A DNA stretch of 64,000 bases from positions 3,063,042-3,127,041 of the forward strand of contig JAMWFC010000055.1 of assembly GCA_027475525.1 (NCBI GenBank), in the 5' to 3' direction. The notes under the pieces were generated by a model. It ran no database searches and was not told the origin of the DNA. It saw only the letters and a program-made list of their open reading frames with translations. Position 1 is the stretch's first letter; every line of letters begins with the position of its first letter. Positions 1-11,538 of the stretch are shown in pieces. The position numbers and the translations under genes were made by a program. The DNA comes from Macrolepiota albuminosa (Eukaryota; Basidiomycota; Agaricomycetes; Agaricales; Agaricaceae).

Positions 1-465
1 AGGGTGAGAGAAGACATAACAACAAGTGGGATGCGGCACACCTTTAATGCACGTTCGTAAGAGGATTGTCTGGCCTCTGACATCGCTTCAATGGTCTTGA
101 TTTCGCCTTGCGACACGGTCAATTTGTATTTAATCCTATTCAGCTCAAGGTCTTTTTCCTCAAGCTTTTGCTGGAGATGGGCAATCTCGCCATTGACTTC
201 AGTCCCATTGATGCCATTGGCGCGAGAATTCTGGGCCAATCACGTCAATATATTACTGGGATGGATGGGAGAGAAAACGAACAGAAGCAAAGACGCACGA
301 AGCAACAATATCGTCGTCGTCGCCTCGGGCGCGCTTCCGTGATCGTGAAGGGACGCCAACATCGCGATTCATATCAGCGGCCGGAAGCGGCGTATAAAAC
401 GGGGGATCAGGTTCCATAGCTACAGTTTCGCTGTTGTTGATACCAGGGAGCTGAAGACCAATCAT
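1..465 (-). pseudogene. 5' fragment of coiled-coil/membrane gene (IR-A copy)
   Basis: Read on the minus strand this is the TATA region and first exons of the coiled-coil gene at 32227. It includes the acidic/basic N-terminus (KRARGDDDD) and the start of the coiled coil (LQQKLEEKDLELNRIKYKL). Only about the first 150 codons are inside the window. Whether the rest of the gene lies upstream cannot be seen, so it may be an intact second gene rather than a fragment. Confidence 0.6.
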
Positions 466-803
466 GGAAGTCGAAAATGTTTTATAGCGTCTTCGAGCAA
501 GGGGAAAGTAATGTCACCAAACTGAAAGGGAGATATCAAACACGCTTATGACGAAAGGGAGATATCATACACGTTTACATTCCGAACTCCGACTCTTTGT
601 CGATGTCTCCAACCTTTTGTCAATATATTGAAAGAAAGAAAAGGGCTTTGATAGCTCACCCACGCGCTTTGTTTCCCGTGCATGAACACGCTCATCTCTT
701 GCAAACACGCTAATCGCCTCGCACTCGTATCGAAAAGGGACGAGTGTGTAACGAAAGAAATGAAAGAACAATTGAAGGCCCCAAATAGATTATGTAATGA
801 ACC

Positions 804-824
804 AGGACAAGGGGTCTTTGTCCT
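804..824 (-). promoter_or_regulatory. P2 inverted-repeat element, left copy
   Basis: An AGGACAAGG-GGT-CTTTGTCCT inverted repeat next to a TTACATAAT-like AT-rich box. It is the IR-A copy of the element before the coiled-coil gene (31819-31840) and resembles that before the WD40 gene (18425-18444). A binding site is inferred from symmetry and conservation only. Confidence 0.4.
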
Positions 825-900
825 AAAAGCTGAATCGAATGCCAAAGCAGCAAATGCCAAAGCATGATTGTGGAGATAGACATATAATCATCGCGCGAGG

Positions 901-1191
901 GCGTGAAACACCAGAGAGGAAACCAGAACATTCACAGGATCAAAAACTCACTAATCTGTTCCGTTGAGCTGCTGCTGACTTTGACGCCGATGGTGTCAGA
1001 TTATATAACACCATGGAAGTCCCCACAAGAGAGACGTCAGAAACCCATATGCCACATTGAACAAGGACACTTACCTTGACATATGCCAAAGCCGACGTAG
1101 ATCAGATTCACCGGGAAATATTCACCTGCCTACCTCCAAACCATGTTGGTTTATTGACAGACGTATCCAATATATGCGTCGGTCCGACAAC
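901..1191. other. No gene recognised
   Basis: Spacer between the IR-A arm and the 951-bp tandem duplication. I see no ORF or repeat that I can name. Confidence 0.5.
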
Positions 1192-3093
1192 TTGAAAGAT
1201 TCATAATCATGAAATCAAGTGTCAGGATCGCCTACTATGAGGGTATCAAAATAGTCTAATCACGTCCATGATATAATTTATGTCAACAGGCAACTACTGG
1301 TACATATTCAAGCAATTACTACAACTGAATCTCTAGACGTCGTTATAGGTGCACCTCCTCCATCTGGTGAAAACACACAGTCGGCTTCCTGAGCTTTACC
1401 AAGAGCCAAGACTTTGCCTGATACACCCATGAACAAACCATCCATAATCATAACCTTTTCTCCCCTGACAGAGGGTCGCGTTGGAGTGACATACTTCGGA
1501 GGCACACGGAGCTTAATATGATTAACTTGGACCAACGCAAAAGAACCTTCTGTTCCGACCCATAACCCCCTTCTGCCTTCATAGTCACCATTTTTCCAAC
1601 CCGGATCGTTAAGCATAGGACTCGTATGGAATAATTGCACTTTAACCTTTTTTCCAGTGAAGTTTTTGTCATCCATCCATGCACAATATGCTGACAGATT
1701 GTAAGACACGTGAGACTGTTCAAGTTTGAGAAAACGTACAAAATGCGGAAGATGGATTTGGAGTTTGCGAAGATGGGTTCCATGCAGGACTAAGATACAG
1801 GCTCGATGCAGGAGGAAGAGGAGTTGAAGCTACCAAAGGAACCGAGGACAGAGGTATGTTGGACCTAGGCGGCGAATTATTGGGAGGCAGTTGGTCACTG
1901 ACCAGCAGCTTGATGTCTTCGAAACCAACCGCTGCGTTTTCGAGGATCAACGGTTTCATGTTCCGGTCGTGACTGAAGGGGATCATTACATATATGATCA
2001 AGACTCGATATCTTTAATTACGATAGTTCTAACTTACCGGTAGGCCAAATTCCAAAGATGAAGGGGTTCCTGATGAAGAGTGGCATTAAGTTCTACTAGA
2101 ACGTCGTTACCCCTCAGCGTCGATTTGATGATTCCCTCGTAGTTGAAAGATTCATAATCATGAAATCAAGTGTCAGGATCGCCTACTATGAGGGTATCAA
2201 AATAGTCTAATCACGTCCATGATATAATTTATGTCAACAGGCAACTACTGGTACATATTCAAGCAATTACTACAACTGAATCTCTAGACGTCGTTATAGG
2301 TGCACCTCCTCCATCTGGTGAAAACACACAGTCGGCTTCCTGAGCTTTACCAAGAGCCAAGACTTTGCCTGATACACCCATGAACAAACCATCCATAATC
2401 ATAACCTTTTCTCCCCTGACAGAGGGTCGCGTTGGAGTGACATACTTCGGAGGCACACGGAGCTTAATATGATTAACTTGGACCAACGCAAAAGAACCTT
2501 CTGTTCCGACCCATAACCCCCTTCTGCCTTCATAGTCACCATTTTTCCAACCCGGATCGTTAAGCATAGGACTCGTATGGAATAATTGCACTTTAACCTT
2601 TTTTCCAGTGAAGTTTTTGTCATCCATCCATGCACAATATGCTGACAGATTGTAAGACACGTGAGACTGTTCAAGTTTGAGAAAACGTACAAAATGCGGA
2701 AGATGGATTTGGAGTTTGCGAAGATGGGTTCCATGCAGGACTAAGATACAGGCTCGATGCAGGAGGAAGAGGAGTTGAAGCTACCAAAGGAACCGAGGAC
2801 AGAGGTATGTTGGACCTAGGCGGCGAATTATTGGGAGGCAGTTGGTCACTGACCAGCAGCTTGATGTCTTCGAAACCAACCGCTGCGTTTTCGAGGATCA
2901 ACGGTTTCATGTTCCGGTCGTGACTGAAGGGGATCATTACATATATGATCAAGACTCGATATCTTTAATTACGATAGTTCTAACTTACCGGTAGGCCAAA
3001 TTCCAAAGATGAAGGGGTTCCTGATGAAGAGTGGCATTAAGTTCTACTAGAACGTCGTTACCCCTCAGCGTCGATTTGATGATTCCCTCGTAG
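1192..3093. repeat. 951-bp perfect tandem duplication
   Basis: Units 1192-2142 and 2143-3093 appear identical. Each holds the last exons and 3' flank of the Spt5-like gene, so the two 133-residue C-terminal peptides (1308-1709 and 2259-2660, minus) are the same. The unit starts inside an exon, so the outer copy cannot be a complete gene. It is either a very recent duplication or an assembly duplication. Confidence 0.95.
1308..2142 (-). pseudogene. Duplicated 3' end of Spt5-like gene
   Basis: This repeats the last three exon parts of the Spt5-like gene without its promoter or N-terminal domains. It lies directly downstream of the real 3' end. It would be translated only as an extension of a readthrough transcript, and the true gene already stops at 2259. 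It is best read as a by-product of the 951-bp duplication. Confidence 0.8.
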
Positions 3094-4865
3094 TTTTTCA
3101 GGCGATGTGAACCAATGACACGAACGTGACGTCCAAGAAAATGGCGATTCCGATTTTTTGTATTTATAAGCTCTGAGGGTTGACTATTGGTCTTATTGTC
3201 AGGGGAGAGCCATGAATAATAATCATGACTCACTCGATCAATGGATCGTGTATGCCTGGCGGCACCACTTTCACTTCAGCCGTACGAGCATCCATGATAA
3301 GTGGACTGTGATAAAAATTAACAGAGTCCGTGGGTGCTTCAATCTAAAAAGCAGTCAATTAGCACTGTTCGAACAAGAAAACAGATTCCGCACCTGCAAT
3401 GCAGCATGGTGGTCATATATTGAAAGCATGTTTCCATCAATTGAAGTCACCCAACCCGTGAAACCCTCTTGTTGTCCAAATACTACGATCACCTGGTCTC
3501 CAACAGTCATCCTCTTTCGCAGATATTCGAGTGGTACAAGTAAGTGTAGATCTTGGTCGTTTACATCCACTGTCGCTATCCCTCCCGTAACGTTGTATAC
3601 GACACCGATAACTCCTCGAGCGTCTCCATCCGTGATCGTGACATTGTCTCCAGCAGCAATAAGCTGAGCACCCATTGATTGCAAAGTGCGTTCGAAACAT
3701 TCTACAGGTATGATCCGCAAGTTCTGGAAACGCGCAATCTCAGCTGAGGTCGGGATGGCTTTTTCAGGCTGGAATTCGTCGGCCAATAAGCGTAGATAGC
3801 CGTCTAAATAGGTCTGCCCGTGAAATTTCCACTCTCCTGAAGGTAGCATGTGAACGGATCGATCTCCCCAGACTGCCTTGATCTCAGCCACGTCAAGTAA
3901 AGCTGCGTCAGGGCGACGTGGTCGATGTGATTTTAAAATGGACGACTCAGCATCGATGCGTTTCCGCTTCGTCAGGTGTAATCTCAAACAATTGTTCAAA
4001 CGGGGTACAACATAAACTTCGGCTCCAAAGTCGTTATAGTCTGCAACATAGGCCAAGTCCCCGTCAAACGGCCGTTGTGTCAGTCGGACCCAAGACCCAC
4101 TCGAGGGAGTGAAGATCTTCTGTTCTCTGAGGTATAATGACCAATCCGATGGGTCAATCGGGTGAACCTGCCCCCAGTAAACGTCGGAAATGCCTCTACA
4201 AAGGTCCTGTACATTCTCGAGTTTGAGAGCCTCAACCACTATACAACCTGGTCGGGAAATGGAGCCGATGATTGATTTTACATCCCACGCGCCACTTTGC
4301 GAACGAATGAGCTTTTCCATGAGAATGAATGCAGCAGTTTCCTCGTATCCTGGCTGAAGAGAAGGGAGATGGAAAAATAACAGAGAACAGAAAAGGAGGC
4401 ATACCTTTACGGCGACCCTCCAGAGACATGTCACTCCATCGAAAGGTATACTGACACTTTGATGAGGTGATTCGCCGGACGAAAGTTGTTGACTGCGAGA
4501 GCGGGCACGAGCACGAGCGAGTAAAGCACCCCATTCTATATCACTAGCCACTCGGTCCTGTTCGACGGCAAGTAAATGATGAGAAAGACTTCGATCCAAT
4601 GCGACAGGTAAACTGTCTTCGATAAAGTCATCTGTAATCCATACATCGTCAGCCATAGGTATATAGAGCATCTGCATAAACTACCATTGTCGTCTTCTTC
4701 TTCCACCTCAGGGTCTTCTTCATCATCGACTTGAGCCTCAATGTCTAGAAAATGATTCTGTCAAGTAGTGTATCAGTAATGTCTCCAACCTCAACGCTTC
4801 AAACATACCTCACGTCTAACCTTCTTCTTTTGACGCACATCTTTGCCTTCATTGCCCTCAGACAT
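2259..4865 (-). CDS. Spt5-like protein (NGN plus several KOW domains), cassette copy B
   Basis: Multi-exon gene of roughly 700 residues. A short acidic N-terminus (EEDPEVEEEDD) is followed by an NGN-like domain whose first strand reads LWRVAVK, an intron, then PGYEETAAFILMEKL. KOW-type segments follow: SGSWVRLTQRPFDGDLAYV, AGDNVTITDGDARGVIGVV, VGDQVIVVFGQQEGFTGWV, then after introns GRHVRVIGSHRLKNYEGII and GEKVMIMDGLFMGVSGKVL. Spt5 is the eukaryotic NusG homologue that rides on RNA polymerase with Spt4. This protein is shorter than true Spt5 (about 1000 residues) and lacks an obvious CTR, so it is a paralogue in a mobile context, not the housekeeping gene. The ATG at 4865 is the first in the region, but the reading phase across the first intron does not close cleanly, so the start is uncertain. 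The 3' part is fixed by good GT..AG introns. Confidence 0.75.
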
Positions 4866-5256
4866 ACCTTTTCATTCTCGGTCAAGACACTGAAGATATC
4901 GTAGTTTATAAAAATCCATTAAAAGTCAATCTCTAACTAGTCAAATAAATCAATATATATAATCATAATCCATCAGTTGTTGGGGGTCCATACGTCGGAC
5001 TTTGAATTCAAATGGCGCCTATCTAAGCAACCTCTTAACTTGAGGGCGGGTTTCTGACATTGAAACTAGTCATGTGCTGCCACTCGGGGATTCCCGTTGA
5101 TCACAAGAGGAAGTTGGACTTTGTCATATTTTCTGACGCCAGCCTGTGACCATGCATATGTTCACTTCAGCCTCTTAATTTATGTATAATAAATTGTCAT
5201 TATGAAAAAACACGAAGCACAAACAATGCGGATATAAAAAAAACAAGGTAGACAGC
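4866..5256. other. Intergenic spacer of the JmjC-Spt5 cassette
   Basis: No gene seen. The sequence is homologous to 18870-19249 (copy C) and, inverted, to about 30003-30394 (copy A). The spacer between the JmjC and Spt5-like genes has therefore been inherited with the cassette. Confidence 0.7.
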
Positions 5257-5924
5257 TAGTTAATTAAGACGAGAACGCTGTGCAATGCGTATATTAACAC
5301 AATTGTTCGAATAAGAGAAAACAAATACTTACTTGGAAGTAACAGTATCATCAACAGAGCGATTATCCGCGGAGGAACTCGATGAGCTGGATGATCTATT
5401 TCGAAAACGCTTGCCAGAATTACGAACCGAGTGCCCCAAGTGTGACACGCGAGGCTGTTAAAAGGGACTCAGATTCCTAACGATGTATATTAATTAAGCA
5501 TCAACTCACTATGTTTTGAGTAGCCTTAATGGGCTCTGCAAATGGAGAGGAAACACGTGGTGGGCGTCCAGAAAGTTGTAGATGAACATCAATCACTCGA
5601 TAGGCCATGAGTGATTTGAATCGGGCTTCAGAAATCCTAAGGTTAGGCACTTTCTGGGTATCCACGCCACACAATGACGCCCGAAAAAGAGAATATAGGT
5701 TATCGACAGACGGGGGTGCATTATCAATTTCTGCTTCTGAGAGACGGCGTGCAAGAAGCTGATATTGCAAGGGAATAACAGATTAACGTTAACAGCAGAT
5801 ACGTAGAAACACATACATGAACATCAGAATCGGACTCGACGGATAGGTCTTCAGTGCTCCAAGGATAGGAAGAGAAGATGGGATTAGAGAGGCGTGTATG
5901 AGGAACGAGTGGACCCAAGCTCAT
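5257..5924 (-). pseudogene. JmjC gene with a 4-kb internal deletion (copy B)
   Basis: Exons 1 and 2 match the JmjC gene of copy A (starting MSLGPLVPHTRL; exon 2 LLARRLSEAEIDNAPPSVDN). Then, inside intron 2, the sequence jumps straight to the serine-rich last exons (GKRFRNRSSSSSS, SVDDTVTSK). The bases equivalent to about 25734-29804 of copy A are missing, including the whole JmjC fold. The promoter P1 and 5' flank are kept. It is not catalytic if translated. The same junction is seen in copy C. Confidence 0.85.
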
Positions 5925-5988
5925 ACAGCAGAACACGATAATATGAAAAGGAATTACAACCCTCAATATCGTTGTCGAGAGTTGGATC

Positions 5989-6015
5989 GATTATATAAGC
6001 AGGTGCACCGATGAT
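5989..6015 (-). promoter_or_regulatory. P1 promoter block, copy B
   Basis: On the minus strand the block reads GGTGCACCTGCTTATATAAT inside a 27-bp conserved core. A TATATAA box lies about 65 bp before the putative JmjC start at 5924. The core is the same in six places in the window. GGTGCACC is itself a palindrome and could be a factor site (inference). Confidence 0.65.
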
Positions 6016-6017
6016 TG

Positions 6018-6062
6018 TTGATGACATGATGATGATGATAATGATGATGACGATAACGATAA
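6018..6062. repeat. GAT/GAC triplet microsatellite
   Basis: A run of GATGATGATAATGATGATGA type next to the P1 block. The same tract appears inverted at 25082-25125 beside copy A's P1. It is part of the promoter module rather than coding sequence. Confidence 0.8.
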
Positions 6063-6064
6063 TG

Positions 6065-6640
6065 AATTGTATTTTTACCGCCGGCAAGCCGCTATGCAGG
6101 CTAAAAGGCGGGGGTAGAGTCAGTCTGTATCATACTCTACTCCAGGTATGTAAGGTAGTAAATTTGTCCGTCTCTCGTCATGACGTTATGCAGTAGAACT
6201 CTCTTCGCATAGTTTTTGATGGCGTGTGTGATGATCACAACCAAATTTATGTACGCTGACATAAAGCATTTACATTTTGGATCCAGGATGTCCATAACGG
6301 AGGGGCAAGCTCCCCAATAAGCGATAAGTGCTAGGCCTCGAGGCCTCAAAGCTTCATCCATGGCCAATGACCCTCCAAGTCGCCCCCTTTCTCCAAATTC
6401 AATACCAGGTATATTTTTTTTCAAGTTGACAACGTAGTAGCTTCAGTGCACTTGTAGATGTCATTCTCAACATTACTCCTAACGTGCCCCATCGAAAATT
6501 ACTCTCCCCTTTGACCGGCCACGACCTCATGGCCATTTTTCCAGCAGCTCCACCCCAAATGACTGGAGTGTGCCGCCCGGCAAGTGGACTCTTTCAGAAA
6601 CAAGAGCGTGCTTTTTTTGCTCGGGCTGGCCGTGAAATAG
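6065..6640. repeat. Upstream flank module shared with copy C and copy A
   Basis: Positions 6065-6222 match 24938-25080 (inverted). Positions 6225-6640 match 19920-20405 in the same orientation. Both copies contain GCTGACATAAA and a block around CATCGAAAATYACYC. The module seems to be the 5' border of the JmjC-Spt5 cassette. No convincing protein is encoded. Confidence 0.75.
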
Positions 6641-7072
6641 TTCGCGTTCAAGTCGAGGTCGACATTCAGAGGGAGGATGATTGATATCATTGCTTCTACT
6701 CAATACGACGCATTGTAAGAATAGGTAGATTGGTCGGAGTAAGAGTCGATTGAGAGGCATTCAAGAGGGTTTCCGTAATGCTACTGGTAGATGCAAGTGG
6801 AGCCAGTACTAGTGATGTTAACGGATTGTTAGTCAAGACCTTCGAGTTGAAATGCATTGTATATCTGCGTTGTTTGTGCTTCATGACGTTTGGAAACATA
6901 ACCATAGGACATAGGAGGTAAAACCAAGTAGATAAAAGAGACAGGACAATTGACAACTCTGATCCTGCGTATGAAACTTCTAGGATAGTTCTCGAGGACC
7001 TGGAAACTCGAAGAAGTGGTGCAATCTCCTGTGGGACCAAAGATCCCGTCTCATAAGAAGAAAATAGGTCTC
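6641..7072. other. No gene recognised
   Basis: Between the cassette B flank and the palindrome. A 114-residue minus ORF lies here, but I see no domain, promoter or coding signature to support it. Confidence 0.4.
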
Positions 7073-7259
7073 AATTTTCCACTTTTGCTATGATTGATAT
7101 CTAGCTACGCTGTACATATGGATGTATCTATGACAATCCCCCGCGGTAGAGTTAATGAAAAAAACCGAATATATGACGAAGCGCTAATCGGTTCATAATT
7201 CTAGGGATAATTGAATGTTAGGTTTCTTGGAATATAGATTCGGCCTTGATGCGCCCGGC

Positions 7260-7675
7260 TTACAAACCTGCATAGTATGTATCGATCAAGGCACTCGTCA
7301 CAGATGAGAGAGGATCCACATACCGTCGGACAGCGAAGTTGGAAAACATCGCATCCTTCCGCCTCATGCTGACAAATTCCTTTTTGACTCCTTTTCTGAG
7401 GACGAATATATCTCCTCGCCAAATTCGGGAAGACCATGGTTGGACGTGGTGATTGAGCATGAGGTTGACGTGATTTCGAAAGAAGATGTGGAATTGGAAC
7501 TTTTTGTGCCCTCGGACAATGGTGACAATGGCGTGATGGATGGTTGGCTGAATTTCATGATGTTTCAGCAGATATTGAAGGTTGGGACGCCTCCCGTTCG
7601 AGTTAGTCTGACAGAGGACGCGCTTGACGACTGGTTGCGCATAGGACGTTCCGTAGAATCGGCCATTTAGTGACG
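7260..7675 (-). CDS. Uncharacterised Agaricomycete protein with WRGDIFVLRKG motif (left arm)
   Basis: The conserved C-terminal part reads IWRGDIFVLRKGVKKEFVSM then RRKDAMFSNFAVRRYV. I associate this with a hypothetical protein family widespread in mushroom genomes, function unknown. An ATG in another frame (MADSTERPMRNQSSS) at the 5' end and a frame switch imply at least one unplaced intron, so the start is uncertain. The mirrored copy lies at 15386-15832. The DNA also encodes a serine-rich frame, which I regard as secondary. Confidence 0.4.
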
Positions 7676-7789
7676 TTATCCAATCCTGTGAACGTATAAG
7701 TGGCAAGGGACGATCATGATGAAGTGTGCCTCACTCTGGTTGTTGCGGTAAAGGGTTCGAGACTGTGGACCATCTTGTAAATACAGTGC

Positions 7790-7960
7790 GAATAATGTGA
7801 GACGATCAGCGTGTTGAAAGAGATGAGCGAGTTCTTGTGCGAGAAGCAAAGCGCATTGGTGAGTTATATAGTCTTTTTACTTTGAACATATCGACAAAGA
7901 TTGGAGACCATGCGGCGGACAAAGGGTCGGGAGTCGAGAACATAAGCATGTTTGTTCTCT
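7790..7960. promoter_or_regulatory. P3 block shared with coiled-coil gene promoter (left arm)
   Basis: The stretch around GAGATGAGCGAGTTCTTGTG, AAGCAAAGCGCATTGGTGAG and GACAAAGATTGGAGACCATG resembles the region at 31925-32060 upstream of the coiled-coil gene. The module is shared between unrelated genes. Its role is inferred only from position. Confidence 0.4.
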
Positions 7961-8238
7961 CTAAAGCCCGATTATTTCGATTGTTTTCTTTGACACAAAG
8001 GACTTTTCTTTCTATCTCATTTGAAAGGCAAAAGCGTGTATTTCTGTTCCCCGACGTACTGGAATATTTTCATCTGTGCGCACCGCGTGGTCCTCAGCAG
8101 CTAATATGCTCCAGAGTCGATGAGCTTCCTGCCACCTCGAATCATCCCCCAGCTTCTGCCGGCTTGAATGGTGTCATGGACACGCGGCGTGCCTTGATAC
8201 GCGAACATGATTGTGCCTTGACGCGCGGCGGTGTTTAG

Positions 8239-8596
8239 ATCACCTTCTCATTGACAGTTCTCGGAGATTGGGCGTCATGACCCCCCTTTGTTCAATCAGA
8301 GGGATTTCATATCTACTGGCGACTGTTGGACTATAAGGACCGGTTTGTTCAGATATGCACATGGATGGGTAGAGGGGCTGCACACAAAAAGATGAATTAA
8401 GGTGACAATAATGCAAAGTAGGTAGGGGAAAAATACCAGCTCCGAGATTGACATGGTTATGAGTACGAGAACAAAGTAGTATATTTATGGTAAAAGATAT
8501 GCATGTTCCATATGTAGTATAAGTTTCAAAGTATAGTATAGCGAGAATCGTTCAACAAGAGATGCCAAAAGGTCTTCAGGGCGAGAAACATGTTAG
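8239..8596. other. Intergenic, palindrome arm
   Basis: About 360 bp with no gene seen. It is mirrored at 14496-14853. Confidence 0.5.
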
Positions 8597-9920
8597 CTAG
8601 GTTGTTGGTCCAGCATCAATATGCAAAAGTATGAACTTGAGCATCCAGTGCTGGAATGATCTCATGGGTCGGAACTGTTCCCCAGCAAAGATAGCCAGCC
8701 GGGGTGTTTCATCCAAAGCATGCAGCAAGTCGAATTCATCGTTGCTTGTCACATGCGCTGCATGAAAAACCGGGGCAAGCTCCTCCATCCCAAAATTTTC
8801 GAGTAATCTCCGGAGTTTCAGTGGAACCCTATCAATATCATTGTTACCGTGTGAATGATGTGGGCAACCACTCCAACAATTGATGTCGCGAGAAACCGAT
8901 GTCAGGAGCCTGGGCTACAGAGTCAAAGGTTAGCCCCCCACACCTCTTCTGAGTCACCAACCAATGCTTACTATAAAGTATTGTTCGAAGTGTTGAAGAA
9001 GGGAAAACTTGTACAATGGGCTCAGCATACCTTCTGACAGACTATCCATGAACTGTTGAGGCCCAGCATTCCAAGCCGTCAGGTGATTCAAGATGGATAG
9101 ATGTTTGTCATTGACAATGCCCAAGCGAGCAAGAGCATCAACGACTGCTTGATTTTGCGAAAAAACCTGAATATGGGCTTTGGCAGTAGCTGGGATGTCT
9201 GGAGTATAATTACAGAACAGACAAACTACACAACCGGCACCAATGGTTAGTCGTTCTTCTGACCTGCCACCAATGACACGTCGGTTGCTTTGAAATCGGA
9301 TATTTTGAGGTAATGGCAAACCAACAAATGCTGAGGGTCGAGGTCTAGTCGTACGATGGATGGCATCGCTTTTAGGTCTAGTCATACGACGGACGGCATC
9401 GCTTTTAGGTCCAGTCATACTGCGCACGGCATTGCTTTTCCTTCGCGTCTTTAACCTTGGCAAACCAACAGATGGTCGACGTCCAGTCATGCGGCGGACG
9501 ACGGTGCTTTTCCTACGGACGGCATCGCTTTTCCTCAACCTTTCATTTTTTCTAAGAACTCTCAAGAAAACAAAAATTGGCCAATAGTCCTCAAATTCTT
9601 CGAGTTCTGGAATTACTCTGACAACCTACTCAAAAAAAATGAGTCTTTGGAGAACAATGGTTTCGAGTTACTCGCTTTCTGCTGGAATTTTTTCCATCTT
9701 TTTATGTCTTGCATGCGGGGCGGCTGACCATCAACGAGGGTTTCCTTCGAGGCGGAACAGATTGTTTCCTGAAAAATAAAAGAAATCTACCACCTTCATG
9801 AGATGACACGTGTGTACATACTCGGAGAACTTCCAATCGACCTTCTGACCAAGGGTAAATTCCACGTAGTTTGTAGATGGAATATCCTTCTGATGCGTAA
9901 TTGGGGGGTTTAGGGATCAT
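8597..9920 (-). CDS. Uncharacterised multi-exon protein with basic repeats (left arm)
   Basis: Same gene as 13172-14495 in mirror image; see that entry for the protein. The first exon starts at 9920 (MIPKPPNYASEG) and the last ends at 8597 (ILLHIDAGPTT). Apart from rare single-base differences the two copies are identical, so gene conversion or very recent duplication is likely. Confidence 0.55.
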
Positions 9921-10087
9921 CTTTCTCTAGCAAGGGGTGATCACACAGAAATCTCACTCAATTTATGTCAGCGTGTAGATAAATGACGAATGACAGGTAA
10001 ATTCCCAACTACATTACATAACGTAATAAATAAAATGGAAATGAAATTACATAAATAACTTTGGTTGTGATCATCACGTCATCAACA

Positions 10088-10114
10088 ATCATCGGTGCAC
10101 CTGCTTATATAATC
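10088..10114 (+). promoter_or_regulatory. P1 promoter block before gene 10364
   Basis: The 27-bp P1 core with TATATAA at its 3' end, preceded by the shared TTGGTTGTGATCATCACG stretch. The CDS start is about 250 bp downstream, so an intron in the leader is likely. Confidence 0.6.
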
Positions 10115-10363
10115 TTGACTTCCATGGGTGCCGGTGAAGCCTGTTTGCTATCGCAAAATCGCCCGTTTGGCTGTGGCATGGGGCAAGGACCCTTCCAGAA
10201 GAGTGGTTCTCTTCGAGTCAGGAGCTCTGATGTGGACAAGGCCAATATTAATGATGCCATCATCTTCGGCAAATGCTTTGTTTTCGTGAAAGGACTCTTA
10301 TCAATTCTTTGTCTTTGCACAATCTGTTTCTCACTCTTTGCCGTGTTCCACCCAGAAGTCCCA

Positions 10364-11538
10364 ATGAATTCGGGAACTGAAAATGACAGCGACAACCATG
10401 ACGGCACGGAGCATGCAATCAGGAGCCTTCAAGAACAAGTCTCGAGAATCCAAAATGCTGTTGACCAACTTACAAACAACTCCACCCCGACCGGGAGAAA
10501 AAAACTTGTTCGAAAGACATACCCGTTCAAAGTTCCTCAAAAACGGGTTGTTCGCTCTGACGACCGCAACACCGCCATGCGGATTACAAGATCCGAAATG
10601 TGCAGCATCCTCGGTATCGGCAAGGATCGTGATTTCGCCAATATTGTCCATGCCTACCCACATATCCTGGCGAATTTTGATGAGGTAGAGCGTTTCTGCA
10701 GCGACGACACTGCTCCAGGACCGAGTCTTCAAGACCCTCGAATTTACCTAGATAGCCCTGAATGCATTTGGAACGTACACCTCGCGGGGGTCTTTGCCCA
10801 ATATGTGACCGAGAAACATCACAACAGGAATCTCAGCGAGGAGGTTGTCGCACGTCACTTCCTCGACCGAATTGAATGTCTTCGAAAAGTTTACAATAAG
10901 TGTCAACCCCGGGAGGATGAGAATGTGGAGGACGCTCAAAGGCGTGTTGAACAAGATTTAGCTCGGGATAGCCAGCAGAAGCGCAGGAGACGCAGGCAGA
11001 GTCAAGTAATTATAATCTTCCTATATGGGTGGGTTGACACTGATATCCCCTGAAGTTGTATCAGGCTCGACTTGCCGTCTGTGAAGAAAATGTTGCAGAG
11101 GAAGGTTGGAGTCTTATGTTACAGATGGTGTCGCGCCTTGAAATCGACGGTCAGAGTTCTGATGAGTCCGATGGTGGAAACCAATTTAGGGTTAAAAAAC
11201 AAAATTGGCGGAGCCCTCAAGTTTCGTCTCTTCTATACCATATTGATGAACACAGACCCACCACCAATCATCTCGGGAACCGACGTCCAGGTGCCCCGCC
11301 CCGATATCGCCACTACAGCGAGGAAATCACATCACGACAGCCGGAAGACATCCCTGCTCGTCTTCCTGCCAACATGTACAACACAACGTGGTACGATTCT
11401 CTCGTTGAGCATTACCAAACCAGGCTTGATGCTCAATCTGCCATCGTTCTGCCTGTAATCGACTACGTTTGTAAGCTATTCTATCTCATGTTTTGTCTTG
11501 GCACAAGCCATTCACAACAACCTGAATTAGTAGATTGA
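10364..11538 (+). CDS. Uncharacterised basidiomycete protein, two exons
   Basis: I chose the ATG at 10364 (MNSGTENDSDNHDG) because the longer frame upstream runs through the P1 promoter. Exon 1 carries a short heptad region (LQEQVSRIQNAVDQL) and ends in an arginine-rich stretch (QQKRRRRRQSQ). Then a GTAATT..TATCAG intron (about 11007-11064) leads to ARLAVCEENVAEEGW. The C-terminal half has SSDES and NWRSPQV motifs, ending at a stop after LPVIDYV. Proteins of this layout are common hypothetical, repeat-associated genes in Agaricomycetes; no enzymatic function is known to me. The gene lies in the palindrome spacer and its first codons overlap the arm. Confidence 0.6.

Larger units (their letters stand above)
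1..900. repeat. Left arm of a distant inverted repeat (IR-A)
   Basis: This stretch is the reverse complement of about 31744-32643. It carries the promoter and first exons of the coiled-coil gene found complete at 32227-34738. Both arms encode the same short peptides in mirror orientation. I saw very few differences, for example a one-base change in the homopolymer of the P2 inverted repeat (804-824 against 31819-31840). Homology ends near 900. The outer end is cut by the window start, so the arm may be longer. Confidence 0.9.
7073..10375. repeat. Palindrome left arm (3303 bp)
   Basis: Reverse complement of 12717-16019. Both arms are exactly 3303 bp with no length difference. I noticed only a few single-base differences: one near 7079, one near 9446, and one near 10220 that changes one residue. 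The inner boundary falls ten or so bases into the CDS beginning at 10364. The arm carries two minus-strand genes mirrored in the right arm. Confidence 0.95.

Noticed and set aside
2259..4865. Bacterial NusG or ribosomal L24 origin for the KOW protein
   Set aside because: Introns, the acidic N-terminus and several KOW units after an NGN domain fit eukaryotic Spt5.
10061..10363. N-terminal extension of the 10364 gene giving a 330-residue ORF
   Set aside because: It would translate through the P1 TATA box and the palindrome. The same frame appears in front of other P1 copies without a gene.
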